DNA of 32,826 nucleotides from Chlamydia trachomatis. Lineage in GTDB: Bacteria > Chlamydiota > Chlamydiia > Chlamydiales > Rhabdochlamydiaceae. Within the stretch, counting starts at the first letter, position 1. Each line of letters opens with the position of its first letter. The stretch is from positions 1 to 32,826 of the forward strand of contig CAMCLJ010000013.1 in the NCBI GenBank assembly GCA_945875745.1, read 5' to 3'. The notes under the pieces were generated by a model, which ran no database searches, was not told the DNA's origin, and saw nothing but the letters and a program-made list of their open reading frames with translations. The position numbers and the translations under genes were made by a program. Positions 1 through 8,705 of the stretch are shown piece by piece.

Positions 1-1418
1 TGTTTTAATACGATTTTGATGAATCGCGAACTACAAGCTCATGGAACACGTGTCGTTACCTTAGACGATGCTGAGGAATCGGATAATCCAGCCAATTTCT
101 TGGCTTACCATGTTAAACATGACGCTTCCCGAAATTGATAACCGTATCCGTTCGAGAAACACTAAAGCTGGAATCTTCCGAGCACTAAAGGAAGGATTTT
201 ATCCGTACGGTGGATCACCTAAAGGTTATGCTAAGGATCGAGGTGGTCAGAAAACTCCTTTGCTCATTCCGAATGAACAAGCGCCTTTCGTGAAAGAAGC
301 ATTTGAAGTGTTTGCAACAGGTGCATTTCCTATTGAAGATGTTAGAAAGGCCTCGTGGAAAAATGGGTTGAAATTGCAGCGTAGCCAATTTGGGCAGATG
401 CTAAGAAATCCTGTTTACATGGGAAAGATTTATGTTCCTGAAACAGAGAATGAAGAGGCTCAATTAGTGGATGGAGTCCATCAAGCCATTGTACCTTCGG
501 ATCTATTTTGGAAAGTGCAAAAGCTTTTAAATAAAAGAATGGAAACACACTCTCATCTTTGTTCCAAGGAAAAGCTTCGAGATGAACTACCATTAAGAGG
601 GCTTTTGAAATGCCCTCAATGTGGAAGGAATTGGACTGGAAGCATATCTTCCGGAAACGGGGGTAAATATCCCTACTATCATTGCGAAAAAGGTTGTAAG
701 TCTCGGGCCAATGCCACAATTGCTCATGAACAGTTTTTTCAATTCCTTAATACTCTACAGCCTTCACCAGAAGTTATCGACTTACAAATGGCCATGATGG
801 AAGTGCTCTTCAAAGCTAAAGAGGGAGATCGAGACCAGCAAATCAGAAAACTCAAAACTGAAATTGGTCAGCACAAACAGAACCTTCTCAAAATTGACCA
901 ACAACGATTTATATCAGGAGAGCTAGAGGCTGATTCTTATCAACGACTCAAATCGCATACTTTAGGACAGATTGACAACTTGAATATTCAGGTCGCAGAT
1001 TTAGAAATCACAAATACAGCTTTCCAAAAGTACACAAGGTATGGAATGAGTCTTTTGAAGGATTTGGCTTGGTATTTTCAGGAAGCTGGGTTAGAGGCAA
1101 AGAGAAAATTGCTTGGTTCGATCTTCCCTGCAAAATTGATCTTTTCAGGATGGAAAATATCGAACCGATGGATTGAATCCAGCGTTAGCGATTATCTTAC
1201 AGAAAACCAATGGGTTACAAAAAGAAAAAACCGGAAACATTGCCATTTCTGAAAATGTCTCCGGGGATGTGCCCAGCACCGGCGCATTCTCGAACCAATT
1301 TCTCGAGGGAATGAAAAAACTCTATGAGCTTCAGTCTTTCCTAGATGTTCGGCTTCTTCAGCCGGGAGAAGATTCATCCAGAGTCAGAGAGGAGTTATTG
1401 GTTCTGACAGGAACTTAA
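1..1418 (+). pseudogene. Large serine recombinase, copy 1, frameshifted and cut by the window edge
   Basis: This is the C-terminal three quarters of a resolvase-family large serine recombinase. Frame 1 (1-109) gives the end of the catalytic domain, with the string LDDAEESDNP. An extra base near 105-110 moves the reading to frame 2, which holds the recombinase domain (NRIRSRNTKAG), a zinc beta-ribbon with CPQC at about 620 and a second CEKGC pair, and a coiled coil. A second extra base near 1141-1148 moves it to frame 3, which continues to a stop at 1416-1418. The frames were assigned by comparison with copy 2 at 3888-5144. The last part (from 1274) does not match copy 2 and looks like flanking DNA read through. 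The catalytic serine region lies outside the window. Two frameshifts make a working enzyme unlikely unless they are sequence errors. Confidence 0.8.
1149..1273 (+). repeat. 125-bp direct repeat, left copy (recombinase 3' tail)
   Basis: This block matches 4986-5110 at every base except 1199 (a here, g at 5036). Upstream of it the two recombinase genes differ at roughly a third of positions. The block ends in gatgtgcc, after which the two loci are unrelated. Confidence 0.9.
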
Positions 1419-1650
1419 GCTTTTCTATCTCCCTAATAAGAAATAGAACTCAGTATGATATACACCACCCAGTGGGCTCGATTTTCAATTAAATTCCACA
1501 AAACGTACTCAACTGACCTAAATGAGTGCATTTTGTGCATTCAAGATAGAGATTGTGAATCAGAAAATTAATTCATGAAAACAACCCGGAAGATCTTGAC
1601 TTCTTAGTGTTTCTGGGTTATTTTCTGGGTAAGCAATCAAAGGAATCGTT
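1419..1650. other. Gap upstream of the AlbA_2 gene
   Basis: No convincing gene is seen. The only structure is an imperfect inverted repeat, AACCCGGAA near 1580 against TTTCTGGGTT near 1612, followed by TTATTTT. It could be a weak terminator or chance. A ribosome binding site (aaagga, about 1638) precedes the next gene. Confidence 0.4.
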
Positions 1651-3000
1651 ATGCTAGAGGAACTGTTAATCAAAGATGAGGGTAAAACTCTTGAATTCAA
1701 GGAAAATACCAAATCTTTACAGAAGATCGTTCAAACCATTGTAGCTTTTGCAAATACAGCGGGGGGTACTCTGATTATTGGTATTAAAGATAAAACTAAA
1801 GATGTGATCGGCCTTGCAAATGTTTTGGAAGAAGAAGAACGCATTGCAAATGCTATTGCAGATTCCGTTTCTCCTTTGCTAATCCCTTCATTACAACTTC
1901 ATACCTGGAGAGACAGAGACCTGCTTCTTATCTCAGTTCCTCATGGTTTTGGCCCTTATTATATCAAATCAAAAGGGATAGAAGAAGGCACTTATATTAG
2001 ATTTGGTTCTACCAATCGATTGGCAGATGCCACGACTATCTTAGAAATCCAAAGACTGAAAGAACATAAGTATTTTGATGAACAGCCTAATTTTGATTGC
2101 ACTGTAAATGAAATCAATTTTGATTTGGCTAAAGAATTGTTTGCTAATATTTCAAAAAAAATGACTGACCGCACTGCTAAATCATTGGGGCTTATCGTTC
2201 AATATCACGCTAAAGAATTGCCATCAAATGGAGCCGTATTGCTATTTGCTGATCACTATAAAGATTTTTTTCCAGATGCAGTCATTCGCTTAGGCCGCTT
2301 TTCAGGAACGGATAAATCTCAAATTATTGATCAGCAAAATCTTGAAGCACCCATTTCAACAGCTTTAGAACCCATTATAGCATTTATTCGTCGCCATACT
2401 TCAATGGCTGCAGAAATTGGCGAAACAAGACGCAAAGATATTCCCCAATATCCCCCTACTGTAGTTAGGGAAGCTGTTGTTAATGCTCTTTTACATACGG
2501 ATTATTCAATCAAAGGGGCTTCAATCCAAATAGCAATTTTTGAAGACCGTATAGAAATAACAAATCCAGGTTGCTTGCCGTTTGGATTAAGTTTTGAAGC
2601 GGCTCTTTCAGGTATCTCTCAGTTGCGTAATCGTGTGATTGGTCGTGTATTTAGAGAATTAAATTTGATCGAGCAATGGGGATCTGGGCTTGGAAGAATG
2701 TTAAACATTTGCGCACAACAAGGAATACCTCTTCCTAAATTTGAAGAATTAGGCAATTTTTTCCGCACAACTTTATATCACGGTGTTAATAAGTCGGTTC
2801 GTGTTGAAGAATGGCAAAAGCCTGTTATCGAATACCTAAAAATGCATAAAGAAATATTACCTAAAAAAGCCCAAGAATTGTGGAAAGTCACTTCTAGAAC
2901 GGCAAGCTCACGACTAAAAAAAATGTGTGCAGAGGGAGTAATTGTTGAAATCTCCACAGGCCGGTTTGATCCTCAAAAGAAATTTGGCTTAAGGAGTTAG
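1651..3000 (+). CDS. AlbA_2 / Schlafen-like ATP-binding transcriptional regulator
   Basis: A 449-residue protein of the RecG-like 'ATP-binding, DNA-binding' family. The N-terminal 120 residues show the AlbA_2 (Schlafen-like) pattern: LEFKEN, then FANTAGGTLIIGIKD. Residues about 270-370 show a HATPase_c_4 region (VVREAVVNALLHTDYS, with GSGLGRM further on). The C-terminus is a winged-helix-like segment (TSRTASSRLKKM). Such proteins are common accessory genes, often on islands; some are regulators and some are linked to defence, and the exact role here is unknown. The gene has a good Shine-Dalgarno (aaagga, 8 bases before ATG) and a normal length. It stops 3 bases before the ABC fragment, so the two were probably one operon. 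It sits between two recombinase remnants, which suggests it arrived as cargo. Confidence 0.8.
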   Translation: MLEELLIKDEGKTLEFKENTKSLQKIVQTIVAFANTAGGTLIIGIKDKTKDVIGLANVLEEEERIANAIADSVSPLLIPSLQLHTWRDRDLLLISVPHGFGPYYIKSKGIEEGTYIRFGSTNRLADATTILEIQRLKEHKYFDEQPNFDCTVNEINFDLAKELFANISKKMTDRTAKSLGLIVQYHAKELPSNGAVLLFADHYKDFFPDAVIRLGRFSGTDKSQIIDQQNLEAPISTALEPIIAFIRRHTSMAAEIGETRRKDIPQYPPTVVREAVVNALLHTDYSIKGASIQIAIFEDRIEITNPGCLPFGLSFEAALSGISQLRNRVIGRVFRELNLIEQWGSGLGRMLNICAQQGIPLPKFEELGNFFRTTLYHGVNKSVRVEEWQKPVIEYLKMHKEILPKKAQELWKVTSRTASSRLKKMCAEGVIVEISTGRFDPQKKFGLRS

Positions 3001-3003
3001 TAA

Positions 3004-3889
3004 ATGTCTTCTATTCCACACACGTTCCCTAAATTTTTATGGTATTTTGCTAAGAAATACAAGCTTTGCTTATTCGGCTTTGTAATGGTTGCAATTATTT
3101 GGGCTAGCAATCTTTCTCTCATACCATATGCCTTAAAATTGATTATTGATAGAGTTTCCAGCTGGGAGGGAAGGGGTTCTTTATTTTCTGAGGTGATGTT
3201 TCCTGCGCTGCTTTATGTTTGCCTCGTTTCTTCCATGTGGTGCGTTTTCCGCTTCTATGATTGGTTAGCAATTAAAACCTATCCAAATATGCAATATAAA
3301 ATCAGAGAAGAAATGTTTGATTATGTAGAAAACCACTCTTATAACTATTTTCAAAATAATTTTGCTGGAAGCCTTGCTAACAAAATCAATGACATGGCAA
3401 GAAGCGCTTCACATGTCATCAGCCATATCATCGATCATTTTCTATCACGCGCCTTGGCCTTAATAATCGGTACTATCACAATGTTTGTCGTTCATCCTTA
3501 TTTCGCATGGGTATTGCTTCTTTGGAGTCTTGTTTTCCTATCGACTTCTATCATCCTCTCTAAGAAAGCTCAAAAATATGCAGAGATTTTTTCAGAAGCG
3601 CGAAGCACTGTTGTAGGGGAAAATCGTTGATAGCATAGGAAATATTTTGAACGTTAAGTTATTTGCTCGAGAGAAATATGAAAATAAATATTTACGCACG
3701 TATTTGGAAGATAGTGCTTCAAAAGATCGTCAAGCTCTTTGGTATTTGTTTAAGGTCAAAACATTTTATGCTGTCTCTATTGTCTTTCTCATTTCTTCTA
3801 TGATGTGGCTATTAATCTATGAACGCCAAAATAATAACATCACTATTGGGGATTTTGCTTTGATTTTGACGTTGACAATGTGGCACTAA
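3004..3889 (+). pseudogene. ABC exporter, transmembrane half only, frameshifted and truncated
   Basis: The sequence encodes the membrane domain of an MsbA-type ABC exporter: several hydrophobic segments, the loop NNFAGSLANKINDM, and the usual coupling region. The first frame stops at 3630. The family sequence resumes at once in the next frame (NVKLFAREKYENKYL), so one extra base lies in the ggggaaaa run at about 3615-3622. The second part stops at 3889, where the sequence joins recombinase copy 2. No Walker A, signature or Walker B is present, so the ATPase half is gone. The gene begins 3 bases after the AlbA_2 stop with aaggag just upstream. It cannot make a working transporter. I cannot tell the original substrate. 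Confidence 0.8.
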
Positions 3890-5144
3890 AGTCACAACGC
3901 TTGATGATGCAGAAAACTCCGATAATCCGGCCTCCTTTCTTCTTCAAATGCTCAATATGACTCTTCCTGAGGTCGACAATCGTATTCGATCACGCAACAC
4001 CAAAGATGGGATTAGGCGGGCATTAAAGGAAGGTCATTATCCATATGGGATGCCACCAAAAGGCTATTCAAAGGATAGTAGTGCTGCAAAAACTCCTCTT
4101 TTAATTCCTAACCAGGAAGCTCCTTTGATTGGAGAAGCTTTTGAAATGTTTTCTACTGGATTATATACCGCAGAACAAGTACGTAAAATCTGTCTAAAAA
4201 AAGGTCTAAAAATTGGAAAAACCCAATTTGGGTTGCTGCTTCGAAATCCAGTTTATATTGGTAAAATTTATGTTCCTGAATTAGATCAAGAACCAACGTG
4301 CTTAGTAGATGGCGTTCACCAAGGAATTATTCCAGAAAAAACCTTTTCAAACGTACAGCGTATTTTGCTTCAAAGAGAAAAGGGAAATACTCATTTAATT
4401 GCTAAAGAAAAATATCGTGAAGAACTACCGCTAAGAGGCCATCTAAAGTGTTCTGATTGTGGATGTAACTTAACAGGAAGCCTGCCTTCTGGGAATGGTG
4501 GTAAATACGCTTATTATCATTGTCAACATGGATGTAAAATGCGGCTAAGTGCGTTAGAAACAAATGAGAAATTTGATGACTATTTGCAAAGCCTTCGTCC
4601 AAAATCAGAAGTGGCAGAGCTGTATTTAGCCATGATGGAAGCTACCTTTAAGGCTAAAGAAGGTGATCGAGAACAACAGCTTGCTAAATTGAAAAATCAG
4701 TTAACCAGTCACGAAGCTAATCTACTCAAATTTGATCAGCAACGATTTGTAACTGGTGAATTGGAAGCCGATTCCTATAACCGTCTTAAACGCCACACTC
4801 AAGACCAGATCGAGAAATTAAAGCGTGACATGGAAGATCTAAGGTTTACTGATACGGCGTTTGAAAAGTATAGCGGCTATGGTATTAGTCTGCTGACTCA
4901 TATGGATATTTACTTCCAAATGGCAACCTTGGATGTGAAACGAAAAATGCTTGGTTCGATATTTCCTGGAAAATTGATTTTTCAAGATGGAAAATATCGA
5001 ACCGATGGATTGAATCCAGCGTTAGCGATTATCTTGCAGAAAACCAATGGGTTACAAAAAGAAAAAACCGGAAACATTGCCATTTCTGAAAATGTCTCCG
5101 GGGATGTGCCGACGACTGGACTCGAACCAGCACTCTATTGCTAG
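3888..5144 (+). pseudogene. Large serine recombinase, copy 2, lacking the catalytic domain
   Basis: Homologous to copy 1 at about two thirds of positions. The open frame extends upstream of the first ATG (3948) to the junction near 3876-3890, where GTKVTTLDDAENSDNP matches the end of the catalytic domain in copy 1. Everything before that is ABC transporter. What remains is the recombinase domain (NRIRSRNTKDG), the zinc ribbon (CSDC, then CQHGC) and a coiled coil. Without the catalytic serine it cannot cut DNA, though it might still bind an att site. The last dozen codons (VPTTGLEPALYC) are the antisense of a tRNA-Leu gene, so the natural C-terminus has been replaced or is set by the insertion site. 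Confidence 0.8.
4986..5110 (+). repeat. 125-bp direct repeat, right copy (recombinase 3' tail)
   Basis: Second copy of the block at 1149-1273, offset by 3,837 bp, with one mismatch. Its last four bases (tgcc) are also the 3' end of the tRNA-Leu gene read on the plus strand. Recombination between the two direct copies would delete 3,837 bp. Confidence 0.9.
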
Positions 5145-5190
5145 AAATAGAGTTTGAGTCTATCGCGTCTACCAATTCCGCCACATCGGC
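5107..5190 (-). tRNA. tRNA-Leu(CAA)
   Basis: The reverse strand folds as a class II tRNA of 84 nt. The acceptor stem is GCCGATG with CGTCGGC, followed by discriminator A; CCA is not encoded. The D arm holds AATTGGTAGAC. The anticodon stem ATAGA/TCTAT encloses CTCAAAC, giving anticodon CAA (reads UUG). A long variable arm and a T arm GCTGG-TTCGAGT-CCAGT follow. The 3' half overlaps the 3' end of recombinase copy 2 in antisense, the usual picture of an element integrated at the 3' end of a tRNA gene. Confidence 0.95.
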
Positions 5191-5233
5191 ATATGAAATT
5201 GGAAAAGATTATAGGGGGTCTGCTGAATATAGA

Positions 5234-6070
5234 TCAATATCTTAAAAACCCCTTAAAAGCCTTATCCCACGAGTAGAGGACCTTTTCTTTTTGATCCCGA
5301 TCAAACCTTACCTGCAGACAGACATAGGGATGAGAGTGCTGATTATCTACATCACGCCCCTCTGTTTTCTGATAAATCTTAATAAGAATCTCTTTATTAT
5401 ACCAGGGAGCGCAAGAAACGTTGGTCAGATGACTTTCTAGACGAAGAAATTTTTCATATTCCTGATCCCCTTTATAGGAGGGATGTTCTTTAAAATAATC
5501 GATAATCAACTGAGTAATTTGCTGGGGCACTAGCTCCATTCCTTCCACGTAAAAATCGACCTCTGCACCGAGCATATGCTTGGAATTGCCGTTAAATACG
5601 CTAGGATCTCCATAAGTATTGTGTGTGGGGCATCTATGGCCGCAAGTGATGATGACCTTGTGCATCGTTTTATTTTGTACATGGTTTAATAAATCAAGCA
5701 GTATCGGGTAAATGAATTCTTTGCCATTACGAACTGGCAGACTATGTTTTAATAAACCATCACAATCAAATAAGGGCTCGGGAGTATTACCTTGTTTATA
5801 TACAGGGGGATGCAGACTACTGCCTTTGCAACGAAAAAACTCTTTGGTAATACGTGGGAACTTGCCCTCACCAGAAGACTCCCAAGGATAGGCCTCACGA
5901 AGCCTATGTATGGGGGTGTCAATGACGTAATTTTGATCTGCATGACTGCGATAGATCGCCTCTTTTTGAGCATTGAGCTCTCTTACTTTTTCTTGATGTG
6001 ATTGTTCTAGTCCCGAGCAAGCAGACAAAACAATAAGAAGTAATAACAAAGTAAAACGTGATTTAATCAT
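5234..6070 (-). CDS. Lipoprotein, D-Ala-D-Ala carboxypeptidase-like (peptidase M15 fold)
   Basis: From the ATG at 6070 the protein has 278 residues and begins with a lipoprotein signal, a basic start, a run of leucines and lipobox LSAC with Cys at about 18. The middle part resembles M15 / YcbK-like metallopeptidases: CGHRCPTHN, then SKHMLGAEVDF, which fits the Zn-binding pattern HxxGxxxD (His 165, Asp 172). HSHPYVCLQV near 245 could supply the third ligand, although the usual HxH spacing is not clean. It would act on peptidoglycan or its precursors at the outer side of the inner membrane. A TTG start at 6106 would add 12 residues before the signal peptide and has no better ribosome site, so I prefer the ATG. 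Enzymatic activity is inferred. Confidence 0.7.
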   Translation of the reverse strand: MIKSRFTLLLLLIVLSACSGLEQSHQEKVRELNAQKEAIYRSHADQNYVIDTPIHRLREAYPWESSGEGKFPRITKEFFRCKGSSLHPPVYKQGNTPEPLFDCDGLLKHSLPVRNGKEFIYPILLDLLNHVQNKTMHKVIITCGHRCPTHNTYGDPSVFNGNSKHMLGAEVDFYVEGMELVPQQITQLIIDYFKEHPSYKGDQEYEKFLRLESHLTNVSCAPWYNKEILIKIYQKTEGRDVDNQHSHPYVCLQVRFDRDQKEKVLYSWDKAFKGFLRY

Positions 6071-6158
6071 AGAAATTAATTTTTTTTTATCATATGCAAC
6101 AGTCAAGGGTAGCCCCTGTTTATATGCATTTTAAGAAGAAAAGAAAAAAAAGGCAAAC

Positions 6159-7350
6159 ATGGAACAAGAAATAGGATTATTTTCTTCCGATGCCTCTATA
6201 CAATCCCCCTCTTGTGAGGAAGAAGAAAGGCATGCCTTAGAAAAGGCTCTTGTTCAACTGACTGAAACTTTGCAAGAAAAAACCAATCAACTAGATCGAG
6301 TGACCCACTACCTCGATAGCATCATTAAAAATATCCATGAAGGTCTCATTTTTATTAATCAATCTGGAATCATTACAACATATAACGATGCTGCAGAAAA
6401 AATCTTGGAGCATAAAAAACAAGAGGTCTTATTTACAAGGTATAACGATACCTTTGCAGACAGGGCGCTTGGGTTTTCTATGTCGGAGGCCCTACATAAA
6501 ATGATCTGTCCCAAAATCACCTATGCAATCCATATAGACAAGCACAGGGAAGAAAAAGAGCTGGAAGTATCGATTAGTCCAGTTTTAGGGAAAACCAGAT
6601 TGCAGCAAGGGATCATTGTAGTCATTCGAGACATTACCAAACACCGGATGCAAATAAAAATAGAACACCAGCAAAGACGGATGCAAGAGCTTGGACAAAT
6701 GGCAGCTACAGTAGCCCATGAAATACGTAATCCTCTTGGTGGTATCGAAGGATTTGCATCTATTTTACAGAGTGATCTAGGTAAAGAACATCCCGATTGG
6801 AGCCGTATGGCCGGTTATATTATCGAAGGGAGTAAAACAATTGGGCAGCTCATTGAAAATGTCTTACAAAGTGCTCGCCCCCTTGCTCCTAAATTAGAAA
6901 CTTTAGATATTGTTGAGCTTGTGGAAGAGATCTGTGCGCAGATCGAGATCGACCCATCATTTAGAAAAGAGATTCAAATACACTGCCATGCTTATGAAAA
7001 AAGCATACTGCTTCTTGCAGATCGTGCCATGATCCGCTCGAGTCTCATCCATCTTCTACGCAATGCCCATCAAGCAATTGAGCAGCGAGGAGTGATCCAC
7101 ATCACTGTTTTTACAAAAGAAGAAAGTGTTGTGATTACAGTTAAAGATAATGGACCTGGCATCGCTAAAGAGCATCTAGGGCGGTTATTTTCCCCTTTTT
7201 TTTACGACCAAAAATACCGGCAACGGTCTTGGCCTATACCAAACTTATAAAGTTATTCAATCCCATCATGGGCAGATCGATGTAAAATCTTCGAGCGACT
7301 GCGGAACCTTGTTTATCATCACCCTGCCAATCAAAGGATTTTTATTATGA
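6159..7350 (+). pseudogene. AtoS/NtrB-type sensor histidine kinase with a +1 frameshift in a T8 run
   Basis: A cytosolic kinase of the kind paired with sigma-54 regulators (CtcB in Chlamydia). The open frame 6159-7250 gives a coiled coil (20-50), a PAS domain (about 50-165), the dimerisation box with HEIRNP (His 187), the N box (Asn 302) and the G1 box DNGPGIA (330-336). It then hits eight T at 7196-7203 and goes off frame after LFSPFF. Removing one T restores TTKNTGNGLGL (G2 box) and the rest of the ATPase domain, ending in TGA at 7348-7350. That TGA overlaps the ATG of the next gene as ATGA, the normal arrangement for this operon. So the frameshift is recent, is bypassed by slippage on the T run, or is a sequence error. 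As written, the product would lack half of its ATP site. Confidence 0.85.
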
Positions 7351-8705
7351 TCATTGAAAAAGTATTACTTGTAGAAGACGATCCTTTAATGACTGCGTTT
7401 ATCCTAGAAGTCCTGCAAAGAAAAAGATGGCATGTCATCCACGCAGATACAGGTAGCAAAGCTGTGGATCTGATTAAAAAAGAGATGTTTGATCTGATCA
7501 TCAGCGATATTCGATTGCCCGATATTTCAGGTATTGACGTATTACACAAGGCAAGAGGTGTTAATACAAAAACAATATTTATACTCACTACCGCCTATGC
7601 CACTTTAGAAACAGCAGTAGAGGCTATGCGTCTTGGTGCTTTCAACTACCTTATCAAACCATTTCCTAAAGAGACACTGGAAACAGTCATAGAAAAAGCG
7701 CAGGAACATGGAGCTTTATTACAAGAGAATGAACGGCTGCGCCAAGAGGTTTCATTACAACATTCTCTTGATAAAAAACAGATGATAGCCGAAAGCCCTA
7801 TCATGAAAGAGCTCATGGAAAGAGCTTATAAAATAGCTAAAAGCAATGCCTCTGTTTTTATTAGTGGTGAATCAGGAACTGGAAAAGAAGTGATTGCAAG
7901 CGCCATCCATTTTGGATCTTTACGAGCCTCTAAACCTTTTATCAGGGTGAACTGCGCAGCCATCCCTCATACTCTTTTAGAATCGGAATTTTTTGGTCAT
8001 GAAAAGGGGGCTTTTACAGGAGCCATTAATAGGCGTATCGGCCGCTTTGAGCTGGCAGACACAGGGACCTTACTACTCGATGAAATCTCTGAGATCCCAT
8101 TAGAGATTCAACCCAAGTTACTGCGAGCTATTCAAGAGCAAGAATTTGAGAGGGTAGGTGGGAATAAATCGATTAAAATCGATGCTCGTTTTATTGCTAC
8201 CTCCAACCGGAATATGAAAGATGCAATAGAACAAAAACACTTTAGAGAAGATCTGTACTACAGACTCAACGTCGTGCCAATGCACCTGCCCCCCTTGAGA
8301 GAGAGAAAAGAAGATATCCTGCCCCTTGCTAAATTTTTCTTAAAGAAAATCTGTTTAGAAAATCATACAAGCAGCAAACGACTCTCAGAGGCTGCAAAAA
8401 TCCGCCTTCTTGAATACCCATGGCCTGGTAATGTCAGGGAACTTGCCAATGTAATTGAAAGAAGTGTTGTGATGAATATTGATGAACTTATTGAACCAGC
8501 AGACCTACTCATAGACCTGTCATGCCATGTACCCCAACCACAGATACAGGTTATAGATACCGGATCAAGCCTTGCTCAAGTGGAAAAAAATCACATCTTA
8601 AATACATTAACAAGGATGAAAAATAACAAAACAAAAACAGCAGAAATGCTCGATATTAGCATCAAAACACTTAGAACGAAGTTAAAAGAATACAATAGCC
8701 ACTAG
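7347..8705 (+). CDS. Sigma-54 dependent response regulator, AtoC/NtrC type
   Basis: A 452-residue regulator with all three domains. The receiver (1-120) has the acidic pair near 11-12, phosphorylation site Asp 54 (SDIRLPD) and Lys 104. The AAA+ domain has Walker A GESGTGKE at 174-181, the sigma-54 contact loop GAFTGA at 221-226, and Walker B LLLDEI at 242-247. The C-terminus has a Fis-type helix-turn-helix (KTKTAEMLDISIKTLRTKL). It activates RNA polymerase with sigma-54 when phosphorylated by the kinase just upstream. Its ATG overlaps the restored stop of the kinase gene, so the pair is translationally coupled. In Chlamydia the homologue is CtcC. The gene is intact, unlike its partner, and overlaps the convergent DUF115 gene by 4 bases. 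Confidence 0.92.
   Translation: MIIEKVLLVEDDPLMTAFILEVLQRKRWHVIHADTGSKAVDLIKKEMFDLIISDIRLPDISGIDVLHKARGVNTKTIFILTTAYATLETAVEAMRLGAFNYLIKPFPKETLETVIEKAQEHGALLQENERLRQEVSLQHSLDKKQMIAESPIMKELMERAYKIAKSNASVFISGESGTGKEVIASAIHFGSLRASKPFIRVNCAAIPHTLLESEFFGHEKGAFTGAINRRIGRFELADTGTLLLDEISEIPLEIQPKLLRAIQEQEFERVGGNKSIKIDARFIATSNRNMKDAIEQKHFREDLYYRLNVVPMHLPPLRERKEDILPLAKFFLKKICLENHTSSKRLSEAAKIRLLEYPWPGNVRELANVIERSVVMNIDELIEPADLLIDLSCHVPQPQIQVIDTGSSLAQVEKNHILNTLTRMKNNKTKTAEMLDISIKTLRTKLKEYNSH

Noticed and set aside
1267-1310. A second tRNA 3' end after recombinase copy 1 (string ctcgaacc)
   Set aside because: The arms that should pair around it do not; no acceptor or T stem can be built.
3880-3895. tggcac as the -24 element of a sigma-54 promoter
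   Set aside because: The required GC element at -12 with correct spacing is missing and the site lies at a broken-gene junction.
6120-6135. Shared string tatatgcattttaa before the kinase gene and in the HPF leader (about 13818)
   Set aside because: Only two occurrences of an AT-rich 14-mer; likely chance.
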